DNA of 64,000 bases from Myxococcus virescens (GTDB lineage: Bacteria > Myxococcota > Myxococcia > Myxococcales > Myxococcaceae). How positions within the stretch are numbered: position 1 is the first letter of the stretch; each line of letters starts with the position of its first letter. The notes under the pieces are model-generated. The model was not told the origin of the DNA. It ran no database searches and was given only the letters and a program-made list of their open reading frames with translations. A program made the position numbers and the translations under genes. This document shows, piece after piece, positions 41,516 to 49,407 of the stretch. The DNA is taken from positions 124,001-188,000 of the forward strand of contig NZ_FNAJ01000002.1 in NCBI RefSeq assembly GCF_900101905.1. Reading direction: 5' to 3'.

Positions 41516-41643
41516 ATGCCTCAGGCATATGTCTGCAACATCTTGCAGAGAAATATGTCACGGCCTACTGTCTGGGGGCGTTCGCCACCGCATATGGTGG
41601 TTGCGCGGACGGCACAGACCCACATAAGGAGGGCATATGCCTG
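41516..41643. promoter_or_regulatory. Divergent control region with small palindromes
   Basis: Palindromes ATGCC-TCA-GGCAT (41516-41528), CTGCAA-CATC-TTGCAG (41533-41548) and CCACC-GCATAT-GGTGG (41585-41600), plus the near-repeat GGCATATGTCTG / GGCATATGCCTG (41524, 41632). It is AT-richer than its surroundings and separates left-facing and right-facing genes, so it probably holds both promoters and the operators of a repressor. Confidence 0.6.
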
Positions 41644-41969
41644 TGGCAGCAGCCACCCGACGAGAGGATGAAATGGGGCTCTTTGATGCGCCTGACCCGC
41701 TCGATGAGCTGGTGGGGAAGCTCGTCAATCTGACCGAGCGCGACTGGCGTGAGCTCGACTACATCGCGGCCCGCATTGCTGCGGCTGGCGCGAAGTCGCC
41801 GCTCACCCAGAAGGAGGCGACACGAGCGGATGTCATCCGACAGTTCGTCCGGGATGGCATCAAGATCTTCAAGGCGGAGCACGGGCCCATCCCATTGGAC
41901 ACTCCGTCTGCTCCTGCTCCAGTTGCCGCCAAGAAGAAGGCCACGTCGAAGAAGGGCGGCTCGAAGTGA
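41637..41969 (+). CDS. Putative small DNA-binding regulator
   Basis: 110 residues; AAGGAGGG precedes the ATG. The central part (LVNLTERDWRELDYIAARIA, then TRADVIRQFVRDGIKIF) has the strand-helix-helix look of ribbon-helix-helix proteins, and the end is Lys-rich (KKKATSKKGGSK). Being the first gene to the right of the divergent palindromes, it is the best candidate for the regulator that binds them. The family call is tentative; an alternative start is the ATG at 41673. Confidence 0.5.
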   Translation: MPVAAATRREDEMGLFDAPDPLDELVGKLVNLTERDWRELDYIAARIAAAGAKSPLTQKEATRADVIRQFVRDGIKIFKAEHGPIPLDTPSAPAPVAAKKKATSKKGGSK

Positions 41970-42742
41970 GCGCCACGAAGGGGCCTTACCGCGGGCCACG
42001 AGTGCGCGGGCTACCGGAGCGCATGGGGCGCGTCTACCTCTCGCGCGGTGACGAGGGACAGCCCGCGCTGCTTCAGGTGGGCACAGGAGAGACGCCACAC
42101 CTGCAGTTGGAGCCAGTGCAAGTGCTTGTTACGGCGCTGCCGGCGCCCGGCGGCGTTGCCGTCCAGGTGCAAGGGAAGCCGCTGCCCCGGGGCCGCGTCA
42201 CGGAGGCTGTACTGCACGTGCTCGAGGGGGCCGCCGAACTCGTGGAACACGTCGGGCACGGGCAGGCCGTGCGTGAGCACCTCTCGCGCGTGTGTCCACC
42301 AGTAAGCCCCATCCCGGCTCGGACGCGGGTCGGGCGGCATCGGTGGTCGCCAGCGCTTGCGGTCGCTGCCGGACTGGCCATGTTGGTGTGGCCCGGCGCT
42401 ACGGTCCACGTCCGAGTGCAGGACCCTCCGGAGCACGAACTCGTCTGGGACGTACCCGCCACGGGGGCAATCGTCCACCTGACTGACATCGTCTACGGGA
42501 GTTCGACCCCTGAACCCTGGACCGTCCGCAAAAGAGTTGTCATCCCGGACGACCCTCTGCCGGGGCAGGACACGCCGCCTTGCCGCTCTCCAGCGAAAGC
42601 CATTCGCGGCGGGTGCTGGCTCCAACTCAAGCAGGATGCTCCGTGCCCGCCGAACTCTGCCGAGCACAACGGCGGGTGTTGGGTTCCCATTCGCGGTGAA
42701 GAGCGTATTCCCGTTGGGATTGGCCGGGAGCGCGGACGGTGA
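41966..42742 (+). CDS. Membrane protein with Cys/Trp-rich exported domain
   Basis: 258 residues, GTG start overlapping the previous stop. A membrane helix around 128-145 (ALAVAAGLAMLVWPGATVHV) divides a cytoplasmic N-terminal part from a C-terminal part with RGGCWLQLKQDAPCPPNSAE and GGCWVPI. That Cys/Trp pattern resembles the exported C-termini of some myxobacterial Ser/Thr-kinase-like proteins (recalled, not searched). No kinase domain is present here. Confidence 0.6.
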   Translation: MSATKGPYRGPRVRGLPERMGRVYLSRGDEGQPALLQVGTGETPHLQLEPVQVLVTALPAPGGVAVQVQGKPLPRGRVTEAVLHVLEGAAELVEHVGHGQAVREHLSRVCPPVSPIPARTRVGRHRWSPALAVAAGLAMLVWPGATVHVRVQDPPEHELVWDVPATGAIVHLTDIVYGSSTPEPWTVRKRVVIPDDPLPGQDTPPCRSPAKAIRGGCWLQLKQDAPCPPNSAEHNGGCWVPIRGEERIPVGIGRERGR

Positions 42743-42813
42743 CACCCGGCACGGCAGCTCGCCCGCGCCGTGTTCCACGTCGGCCGCCGCCTCGGCACAG
42801 GCAGCACACAGAC

Positions 42814-43338
42814 GGCGACTGACCAGGAGTCGCCGCAAGTCGAGCGAGACTTGACAAGCCCCCATCCCCGGGGGCACCTTGGCCGCAGCAGCAATCTCGC
42901 TGAAGCAGTACGTTCAGGCAGCGAGCACTCTACAGATTCGAGAGCGTGGGTACGTACCAGTGCGCTGGGCGTATTCCGCTCCGGCACCCGGCGGCGGTTC
43001 CTGAACGACGACGCCGGCGTGCTGTTTTTGAGGTGGCCCGCCGTGCCCGCCCAGTTCCCGACAGCAACGAGCCGAGACGCAGGGCACGGCGTGTCCCTCC
43101 CGACCCAATCCTGGATTGGTGTCTCAATTCGAGACGGACGCATGCCATTCAATGGCATTCGCAACGCCTGTTGCGTGTTGTCTCGGAGTGAAATCGCGTC
43201 ACTCGGGAGAAGCGGCGGAATCGTGCTTCTGTCGACAGACGCGCCAATGCGTGGCAGCGCGTCAAGTAAAATCATCTCCGATATGTTGAAACACGTGGCG
43301 TGTTTCATTAGGCTGAAGAATGACTGCCCCCGGGGGAG
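42814..43338. other. Second hairpin-rich non-coding stretch
   Basis: The 713 bases between the membrane-protein gene and the excisionase show no convincing gene; frames on both strands have odd composition. Instead there are many dyads: GGCGACT/AGTCGCC (42814-42834), CCAATC/GATTGG (43105-43119), GTCTC/GAGAC (43121-43135), ATGCCAT/ATGGCAT (43142-43158), CGCAAC/GTTGCG (43160-43175), TCTGTCGACAGA (43228-43239), TGAAACACG/CGTGTTTCA (43287-43307) and CCCCCGGGGG (near 43330). Possible recombination-directionality binding sites or a structured leader. Confidence 0.5.
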
Positions 43339-43455
43339 TGTCGGGCGCAGTCGGACTCCATGCAGTGGCAGCACCCGTGCATCGGCCCATGCGCGGTTCG
43401 GTCGTGAGCGTCAGGCTGTTGCGATACCTGAGACGACGTTCGGCAGTGGGGGACA

Positions 43456-43713
43456 GTGATGGGCAACTGTGACGGCAACGATGAATCTCTCCCGCCGCGG
43501 CTCTCGATTGTGCGTGGTGACGAGCCTGCGTTGCCGGCTGAGGATGGGCTGTGGACCCGCGATGAGGTCTGCGCCTACCTGAAGATGGGGTCGACGTGGG
43601 TGCGCGAGAAGACGGCGTCCGGCGAGTTGCCGTGCCTCAAGTTGGGCCGAAGCGTTCGCTACAGCCCTGCGGCCATTAAGGAGTGGGTGGAACAGCAGGG
43701 ACGGGGGCGCTGA
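43456..43713 (+). CDS. Excisionase-like HTH protein
   Basis: About 85 residues (GTG or the adjacent ATG at 43459). LWTRDEVCAYLKMGSTWVRE and LPCLKLGRSVRYSPAAIKEW are the winged-helix (MerR/HTH_17) pattern of phage excisionases. It ends just before the integrase start. It would bend DNA at the attachment site and favour excision. Confidence 0.8.
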   Translation: MMGNCDGNDESLPPRLSIVRGDEPALPAEDGLWTRDEVCAYLKMGSTWVREKTASGELPCLKLGRSVRYSPAAIKEWVEQQGRGR

Positions 43714-43714
43714 G

Positions 43715-45169
43715 ATGGCCCGCGTCTTCTTCCGCTACTCAGAGGAGGTGCTCGACGCGCTCGCTGCTCAGTACGGGCTGGAGCGGAAGGGGCTCATCGG
43801 TGCGCTGCAGAAGCGCGAGGAGGTTGGTGAGAAGGTCGTCTGGCCCCGCCAGGAGGCGCCCACTAACGGCACCTGGTACCTCGACTATCGCGACGCCGCG
43901 AAGGCGCGCCAGCAGCCATCCACCATCGCGCGTACGAAGAGCGAGGCAGAGAAGAAGCTCCGCGACGCGCTGAACGACACGGACGACGCGAAAGCTGGGC
44001 GCCGGCCGACGCGCTTCAGGCCGATGCGTTTGAGTGATGCCGCTGCGGAGATGCTCAAGCTTCGGGTGGGCACGCCCAGCTACGTCATGGACGAATTGAA
44101 CCTCCGGCTTCACGTGCTGCCGTTTCTGGGCAGGAAGTTCCTGACGGAGATTACCCCCGCTGACGTCGAAGAGCTCGCCGTCATCTTGTCGCGAGGGGGG
44201 AAGGGGCGAAAGGCGCTGGCGCCTGGTTCCGTCCAGCAGGCCATCCGGCGACTCGCGTCGGTGTTCACCTGGGCGAAGAAGAAGAAGCTCTTCTTCGGAG
44301 ACAGCCCGACTCGGGAGGCGAAGCGGCCGAAGATTCCAAAGCGGCTGCCGAAGCGGCTGTCGGACGTTCAGGTCGTCAAGCTCCTGTCGGAGTCGCGCCA
44401 GTGGCACGACCTCTTCTGGGTGGCCGCTACGACGGGCCTGCGAGAGGGCGAGTTGTGCGCGCTCGAGTGGACGCACTTGGTGCTGGACACGGAAGAGCCC
44501 CATGTGTTGGTCGCCGGAAGCCACAGCGCGGACACACCGAAGGACTTCGAGGAGCGGGTGGTGCCCATCCCTCGCGACGTGGCGGAGATGCTCCGTCGAC
44601 GCCGGGACGCAGCCACCAGTCGGTATGTCTGGCCGGGGCCGGACGGTGGAATGCAGCGGTGCGCCGACACCGTCTACGGCGACGCCTTCAAAGAGGCTGC
44701 GGTGCGAGCCGGGCTCGTCCGCGGGTGGGCCCACGCGTGCAACTGCGGGCACCACTTCTTCGCCCCCACACGCAGGCCCCGCCGGTGCCCGAAGTGTCCG
44801 GCGACGGTGCTGCCAAAGGTAGTGCGCGGCGAGTTCACCTTTCGCCACCTGCGCAGCACCTACGCGAGCGCCCTCGGCAATCCTGTCCTGGCTCAGAAGG
44901 CGCTGGGGCACTCGGACCTGAGCACGACGATGGTCCACTACTACCAGGTCGACGCCGCAAAGGTCCGCGAGGCCGCCGAGGTGCTCCCTTTCGCTGTGGG
45001 GGCGGGGCGGCTGGCGGCGACGGGACAAATGCGGGACAAATCCACGCAGCACAGCAATCAGGAAGAGGTGTCAGCCATGCTCGCCAGTGACGTTTCCCCT
45101 CTGTCGCCCTCTAGTCAGGCCCTGGGCAGGTGGTCCCGCACCACGCCGAGCCAGTACTCCTTCCCGTAG
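43715..45169 (+). CDS. Tyrosine-recombinase integrase
   Basis: 484 residues. Core-binding domain about 105-195; catalytic part with AATTGLREGELCALEW (box I Arg near 242), FTFRHLRSTYASALGN (box II Arg near 378; the first His of the usual HxLR is Arg here) and LGHSDLSTTMVHYYQ (catalytic Tyr near 408). Between boxes I and II a zinc ribbon (HACNCGHHF...CPKC, about 341-365) is inserted. The last 17 or so residues are encoded within the 3' end of the thioredoxin gene on the opposite strand, so integration probably joined a host-derived end to this frame. Confidence 0.9.
   Translation: MARVFFRYSEEVLDALAAQYGLERKGLIGALQKREEVGEKVVWPRQEAPTNGTWYLDYRDAAKARQQPSTIARTKSEAEKKLRDALNDTDDAKAGRRPTRFRPMRLSDAAAEMLKLRVGTPSYVMDELNLRLHVLPFLGRKFLTEITPADVEELAVILSRGGKGRKALAPGSVQQAIRRLASVFTWAKKKKLFFGDSPTREAKRPKIPKRLPKRLSDVQVVKLLSESRQWHDLFWVAATTGLREGELCALEWTHLVLDTEEPHVLVAGSHSADTPKDFEERVVPIPRDVAEMLRRRRDAATSRYVWPGPDGGMQRCADTVYGDAFKEAAVRAGLVRGWAHACNCGHHFFAPTRRPRRCPKCPATVLPKVVRGEFTFRHLRSTYASALGNPVLAQKALGHSDLSTTMVHYYQVDAAKVREAAEVLPFAVGAGRLAATGQMRDKSTQHSNQEEVSAMLASDVSPLSPSSQALGRWSRTTPSQYSFP
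45100..45169. other. Candidate right attachment site (attR)
   Basis: The integrase frame and the host thioredoxin gene overlap here tail to tail. A phage whose attP is inside its integrase gene produces exactly this arrangement, as known for Mx8. The exact core cannot be set without the left end. Confidence 0.4.
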
Positions 45170-45459
45170 TACTGGCTCATCTTCCCGATGAGCTTGCCCT
45201 CACGAAACAGCAGGAACGTGGGGATGCCGAAGAGGCCGAAGCGCTTGGCCAGATCCTCGTACTGGTATGCGTTCACCTTGACGACGCGCATCGGGGCGCC
45301 ATCCAGATCCGCCAGCAACGCGGGCTCGGCCGCCGCGTAGATTTCGCAGTTCGGACAGCCGTCACCCCAGAAGTCCACGACCACCAGCTCACCCTTGGGT
45401 TCCAGGACCAGTTGGTCGAAGTTCTCCGCCGTCCCCTCGTAGCTCACGGGATGTGCCAT
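45115..45459 (-). CDS. Thioredoxin-fold protein (host)
   Basis: 114 residues from MAHPVSYEGTAENFDQLVLE. VVVDFWGDGCPNCEIYAAAE holds the active-site Cys35-Pro-Asn-Cys38 in place of the common CGPC; FGLFGIPTFLLFREGKLIGK is the cis-Pro strand. A small cytosolic disulphide reductase or redox partner. The 3' end may form part of the prophage attachment site. Confidence 0.8.
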   Translation of the reverse strand: MAHPVSYEGTAENFDQLVLEPKGELVVVDFWGDGCPNCEIYAAAEPALLADLDGAPMRVVKVNAYQYEDLAKRFGLFGIPTFLLFREGKLIGKMSQYYGKEYWLGVVRDHLPRA

Positions 45460-45975
45460 GGCCTCCTGCCTAACGGGCTCGGGTGTCGTGTTCAACCTGC
45501 TCACCGGGGCGCGGCTCGAAGTCCTCGATGCCTGCTGCGTCCCAGGAGCCGCCAGTGCGGTGCTCCCGGTCCGGTCTGACGGAGGCCAGGCCCGGCCGGA
45601 AATTCCGCTCGTGCGGCCGGGCGGCTCACCCATTGGGCGCCCTGGCCGGGCCCTGGGGGGCCAGGCGGGTGGGCTGTTGCCGTTCAGCCGGCGGAGGATG
45701 GATCAGCGGAACGCCTGGGCCGCTCCGGAACGCGGGCGGCTGGAGCGGGCGCCAGGGGCATCACCTTCGTGCGTGAGTCCTGTTTTTCCGGAGGAGGGGA
45801 TGGGTTGGACAGTGGGTACGGGTTTTCAAGGTATGCCTGCGCGCGGTGGTGGCCGCCATGTCAGCCGGAGCGAGTTGGATCAGCTCTGGCGCGGTGTCAT
45901 CAAAAGCCAAAGCCCGCACTGCGCAGGAGCGCTCAGCCGCCGTAAGGTTGTGCGACTGGATGTCGTGGAGGGGTC
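45460..45975. other. Gene-free stretch between thioredoxin and SUKH genes
   Basis: No convincing gene. Two GC hairpins are visible: GCCCGGCCG with CGGCCGGGC (45590-45622) and CCTGGCC with GGCCAGG (45641-45665). It must hold divergent promoters for both neighbours; none could be named. Confidence 0.5.
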
Positions 45976-47592
45976 ATGCACGAGTGGTTGGAGGCACTTC
46001 GCAAGTCGGTAAAGGCATCGTCAGCTGGCGTCTCTCCCGAGGAGATTCGCCGGGCCGAAACGGAGTGCGGCGTTCCATTCCCCGATGAGCTCACCGACCT
46101 GTATCAGGCGTTCAACGGGGGCGAGCTCAACGGTGAGGTTCTTCTCTTCCGTCTGCACGGCGCGGAGGGAGACCCGAGCGTCCTGGAGAAGACCCGCCTC
46201 AAGCTGGAAGGGCTTCCCGCGGCGGGGCTGTGGCGCATCGGCTTGAAGGGGCAGCACCGGCACCTCTTCGCCTCGCGCAAGTCGGCCATGGTGGAGCAGG
46301 GCGACGGTGGCGGTCCGTTGCCGGCCTGGGTCGAGGCGCTGGATAGCGACGACTGGGTCTATGGCACCTGGGAGGGCGAGAAGCGCCAGATGCGGCTGTA
46401 CCGCTCGTTGAAGGACATGCTCGACGTGCTCGTGCCCCCCGCGGAGGTGGAGAGCTTCGGTGAGCGCACCTTTGCCCGGGCGATGAATGCCGTCCTTCAG
46501 GGGGCGCTATCCGGCGTCCAGGTCGACGAGGAGGACGAAGAAGCGGCGGAGTCCGGCGAGGCACCGCTCGGTGCGGCGGCCGAGGCCGAAGCAGCCGAAG
46601 AGGCCGAGCAGCTCGAGGAGGCGGAGCTGGCCGATGAGGAGGCCGCCGAAGTGGCGGTAGAGGAGACGGAGGTACGCGAGCTCGCGTACGAGTACGACGA
46701 CGTCCGCCCGTCTCCCCGTTACGAGGATGGGGCCGGCCCGAGAAAGGCACGCGCGCAGGCCCAGCAGATGCCGCTCGCCATCGGTGGCGCTGGCGTGCTG
46801 TTCCCGAAAAGCGCGTCGAGCAGGGTGCAGGGTGTGAAGAAGAAGGCCGCCGCGGAGCCCACTCCCGCGAAGGCGCGCCCCGCGAAGAAGGTCGCCATTG
46901 AATCGGCTTCGGCGGAGCTTCCAACTGGAGCGGCTGAGGCCATTTCGGAGCCGGAGGCTGCGCCCAAGAAGGTCCTCGCCCAGACGGGTGTGGCGAAGAA
47001 GTCCTCCGCCACCACGAAGAGGGCGACGAAGGCCCCTGCCCAGGAGCGCACTGAGAAGAAGCCTGCCACCGCGAAGGAGGCGACGAAGGCCCCCGCGCAG
47101 AAGGCCGCGGCGAAGAAGGAGTCCGCCACCGCGAAGGCTCCTGCCCAGAAGGGCGCGGCGAAGAAGGAGTCCGCCACCGCGAAGGCTCCTGCCCAGAAGG
47201 GCGCGGCGAAGAAGGCCGCTACCGCAAAGGCCCCCGCGAGGAAGGCCGCGGCGAAAAAGGCCGTCACCGCGAAGGCCCCTGCCCAGAAGGGCGCGGCGAA
47301 GAAGGCCCCTGCTCAGAAGGGCGCTGCAAAGCGGGCCGGTGCCCCGACGAGCGCGGTGCAGAAGGCCCTTGCTCAGAAGGGCGCTGCAAAGCGGGCCGGT
47401 GCCCCGACGAGCGCGGCGAAGAAGGCGACTGCTCAGAAGAGCGCGGCGAAGAACGCGGCTGCACAGAAGAGCGCAGCCAAGAAGTCGTCTGTGAAGAAGG
47501 CCGCTGCTCAGAAGTCCGGGGCGAAGAAGAGCGCTGCGAAGAAGGGCTCAGCCCGGAAGCCAGCGGCGAAGAAGGGCGCACGCGGCCGGTAG
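45976..47592 (+). CDS. SUKH (SMI1/KNR4) domain protein with histone-H1-like tail
   Basis: 538 residues. Residues 1 to about 160 are a SUKH domain: VSPEEIRRAETECGVPFPDE, LTDLYQAFNGGELNG and a later WVYGTWEGEKRQMRLYRSLK. About 175-235 is strongly acidic (Glu/Ala), and from about 280 to the end it is Lys/Ala/Pro-rich with repeated KAPAQKGAAKK units, like eukaryotic H1 and bacterial histone-like tails. SUKH domains are known as immunity or scaffold modules; the basic tail suggests DNA binding. The combination is uncommon. Confidence 0.75.
   Translation: MHEWLEALRKSVKASSAGVSPEEIRRAETECGVPFPDELTDLYQAFNGGELNGEVLLFRLHGAEGDPSVLEKTRLKLEGLPAAGLWRIGLKGQHRHLFASRKSAMVEQGDGGGPLPAWVEALDSDDWVYGTWEGEKRQMRLYRSLKDMLDVLVPPAEVESFGERTFARAMNAVLQGALSGVQVDEEDEEAAESGEAPLGAAAEAEAAEEAEQLEEAELADEEAAEVAVEETEVRELAYEYDDVRPSPRYEDGAGPRKARAQAQQMPLAIGGAGVLFPKSASSRVQGVKKKAAAEPTPAKARPAKKVAIESASAELPTGAAEAISEPEAAPKKVLAQTGVAKKSSATTKRATKAPAQERTEKKPATAKEATKAPAQKAAAKKESATAKAPAQKGAAKKESATAKAPAQKGAAKKAATAKAPARKAAAKKAVTAKAPAQKGAAKKAPAQKGAAKRAGAPTSAVQKALAQKGAAKRAGAPTSAAKKATAQKSAAKNAAAQKSAAKKSSVKKAAAQKSGAKKSAAKKGSARKPAAKKGARGR
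47131..47420 (+). repeat. Tandem repeats coding the AAKK tail
   Basis: A 48-base unit at 47131-47178 repeats from 47179, and a 60-base unit at 47301-47360 repeats at 47361-47420 with only a few changes near the end. Such near-identical units point to recent slippage or unequal recombination inside the gene. Confidence 0.8.
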
Positions 47593-47653
47593 TCACGGGC
47601 TCGGAGGCAAGGCGCGCTCCCGCGCCTTGCCCCGACGTCGCCTCACCGCACGT

Positions 47654-47926
47654 CTATCCCTGCGGCAGCTTGTCGAAGTCGATGGGGCGGATGCGGTAGC
47701 CCGGCTGTGCCGTCAACTCCAGCGGCTCTTCCTCCTCATCACCCCGGCGGAACTCATGAATCTCGTCCGGGAGGATGTCGCGGAAGTCCGGCTCCTCCTC
47801 CATCGGTGGGGTCGCCGCCAGGTCCTGGTCGGAGATGTTGATTTCATCCTCACCGGTGTCCGGGTTCATGTGACGCCGAGAGGTGGACTCGCCCACATCG
47901 TCTGACCCCAGCTTCTTGAATCGCAT
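47654..47926 (-). CDS. Small acidic hypothetical protein (host)
   Basis: 90 residues from MRFKKLGSDDVGESTSRRHM; very acidic with few hydrophobic stretches (EEEPDFRDILPDEIHEFRRG), likely disordered. No family recognised. Convergent with the SUKH gene. Confidence 0.6.
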   Translation of the reverse strand: MRFKKLGSDDVGESTSRRHMNPDTGEDEINISDQDLAATPPMEEEPDFRDILPDEIHEFRRGDEEEEPLELTAQPGYRIRPIDFDKLPQG

Positions 47927-48037
47927 GGCCTCTCCTCGGATAGCGCGGTGGGTCGGCTGCCTTCGTCTCAAGAATGAGAACCCGCGGGGGCCCCGGCAAT
48001 TCTCGCCGCCCGCCTGCCTGCCATGCCTGCCCGTGCC

Positions 48038-48685
48038 TCAGCGCTCCGGGAGCACGGTGCGGCCAGAGGGGTAGGCGGGCTCCACCTCCAGCATCACCAT
48101 GGCCAGGGCCAGCACGCGCGACAGCGTCTCGCGCACCTGGTAGCGCCACGGCGTCGCCCGTCCCTCGTCCGCGGCCACGCCCCACGCGTCGATGCCCACC
48201 GAGTTGGCGATGAACAGCGCCCGCGTCAGGTGGAAGCGCTGGGTGACGAGCACCGCCCGCTTCGCGCCGAACACCGTGGCGGCTCGCAGGCAGCTGTCAT
48301 AGGTGGACAGCCCCGCTTCGTCGCCCAGGACCGCGCTTTCTGGCACGCCGTGCTCCACCAGGTAGCGCCGCATGGCGCGCGTCTCGTGGTGGAAGGGCTT
48401 CGTCTGGTCTCCACTGACGAGCACCATCTGCACCTTGCCCTGCTGCCACAGCGCGATGGCCGCATCCAGTCGCTGGGCGAGCACGGGGGAGGGCACCGCG
48501 CCCCGCGCCAGACCCGCGCCGAACACCAACGCCACGGGGGCCTGGGGCGCCTCTTCCAGGGGGACGATGCGGTCCTGGTAGCTGAGGCGGACGAGGTGGG
48601 AGAGGGCGAGCAGTCCCAGCCCCCCCGCGGCCAGCACCGCGAGGCCTCTACGCAACCACACCCATCTCGCACCGCCTGGCTTCAT
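48038..48685 (-). CDS. SanA/YdcF-type DUF218 membrane protein
   Basis: 215 residues from MKPGGARW; an earlier ATG at 48715 is possible. An N-terminal membrane helix (RRGLAVLAAGGLGLLALSHL) is followed by the DUF218 pattern: VALVFGAGLARGAVPSPVLA, GKVQMVLVSGDQT, ESAVLGDEAGLSTYDSCLRA and AVLVTQRFHLTRALFIA. SanA-like proteins act in the envelope and affect barrier function; the enzymatic activity is not settled. Confidence 0.8.
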   Translation of the reverse strand: MKPGGARWVWLRRGLAVLAAGGLGLLALSHLVRLSYQDRIVPLEEAPQAPVALVFGAGLARGAVPSPVLAQRLDAAIALWQQGKVQMVLVSGDQTKPFHHETRAMRRYLVEHGVPESAVLGDEAGLSTYDSCLRAATVFGAKRAVLVTQRFHLTRALFIANSVGIDAWGVAADEGRATPWRYQVRETLSRVLALAMVMLEVEPAYPSGRTVLPER

Positions 48686-48763
48686 GGACCCCGAGAACAC
48701 CGGTAGAGGGGCCATTGTGTTCCGGGCGCTCTCCTCCCGAAAGTCCAGAGCGACATCCCTGTC

Positions 48764-49192
48764 TCAGGGGAACGTGCCCGCCTGGGAGCCCGCCGGCCTT
48801 GGGGCGAATCGCTCGATGGCCTCGAGCAACTGCCGGGGCTCCACGGGTTTCTTCAAGAACGCCGCCACGTTGTACGAAGACGCATAGACGGCCCGGTCTC
48901 TCGGATTCATCTCCGCCGTGCCCGCGGACAGGATGATGACGGGCACCTGGGCCAGCGCTTCACTCGCCTTGCGGGTGGTCAGCACCCGGTGTCCGTCCAT
49001 GACAGGCAGGGCCATGTCCAGCACCATGAGGGCGGGGCGGGGAGGTTGGGCCAGTTGCTCCAAGGCCTCCCGGCCGTTGCGCGCCACGCGCACCGCGTGG
49101 CCGTGCAGCTCCAGGTAGGTCTGAAGGGCCTCACAGATGTCCACGTCGTCTTCGACGATGAGCAGCGGACCGGATGACGTCTGAGCCACCAT
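48764..49192 (-). CDS. Stand-alone response-regulator receiver
   Basis: 142 residues. Acidic pair Asp15-Asp16, phospho-acceptor Asp59 in ALMVLDMALP, and Lys in FLKKPVEP mark a complete receiver; no output domain follows. The start is the ATG of MVAQTSSGP. A phosphorelay adaptor of the type abundant in myxobacteria; partner kinase not in the window. Confidence 0.85.
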   Translation of the reverse strand: MVAQTSSGPLLIVEDDVDICEALQTYLELHGHAVRVARNGREALEQLAQPPRPALMVLDMALPVMDGHRVLTTRKASEALAQVPVIILSAGTAEMNPRDRAVYASSYNVAAFLKKPVEPRQLLEAIERFAPRPAGSQAGTFP

Positions 49193-49407
49193 TCCCGCAA
49201 GGTAAGTCCGTGTCCTACCGCGGGGAGGGGCTGTCAAGGGGGCTTGGCCGCCCGCCGTGTGCGGTGGGGCGTGCGATCGTCTGCCCGGCGGCGGCAGGCA
49301 TCCGTTGACCGGCTCCCGCCCCGCCTATATAGGGGGCCCCGTCTTACCCTGCCCCGCCTTCCTTCAGGACAAAGCGGGTCGAACGCCCCACAGGAGCTCC
49401 CCGGTCC

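Larger units (their letters stand above)
1..45169. mobile_element. Siphovirus-like prophage (left end outside window)
   Basis: Contiguous phage gene order is seen: terminase, portal-MuF, protease, HK97-type capsid, connectors, tail tube, frameshifted tail chaperone, tape measure, tail tip and lysis on the plus strand, then an early block on the minus strand, then excisionase and integrase. A tape measure with tube genes but no contractile sheath points to a long non-contractile tail. The right boundary is inferred to lie in or near the 3' end of the integrase gene, where that frame overlaps a host thioredoxin gene. The left attachment site and possibly replication genes lie before base 1. No capsid or tail gene looks broken, so it may be intact. 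Confidence 0.93.

Noticed and set aside
42770..43459. 229-codon (+) and 293-codon (-, 42493-43374) frames before the excisionase
   Set aside because: Both have irregular composition, neither has a good start or domain, and the palindromes suggest non-coding DNA. A small gene cannot be excluded.
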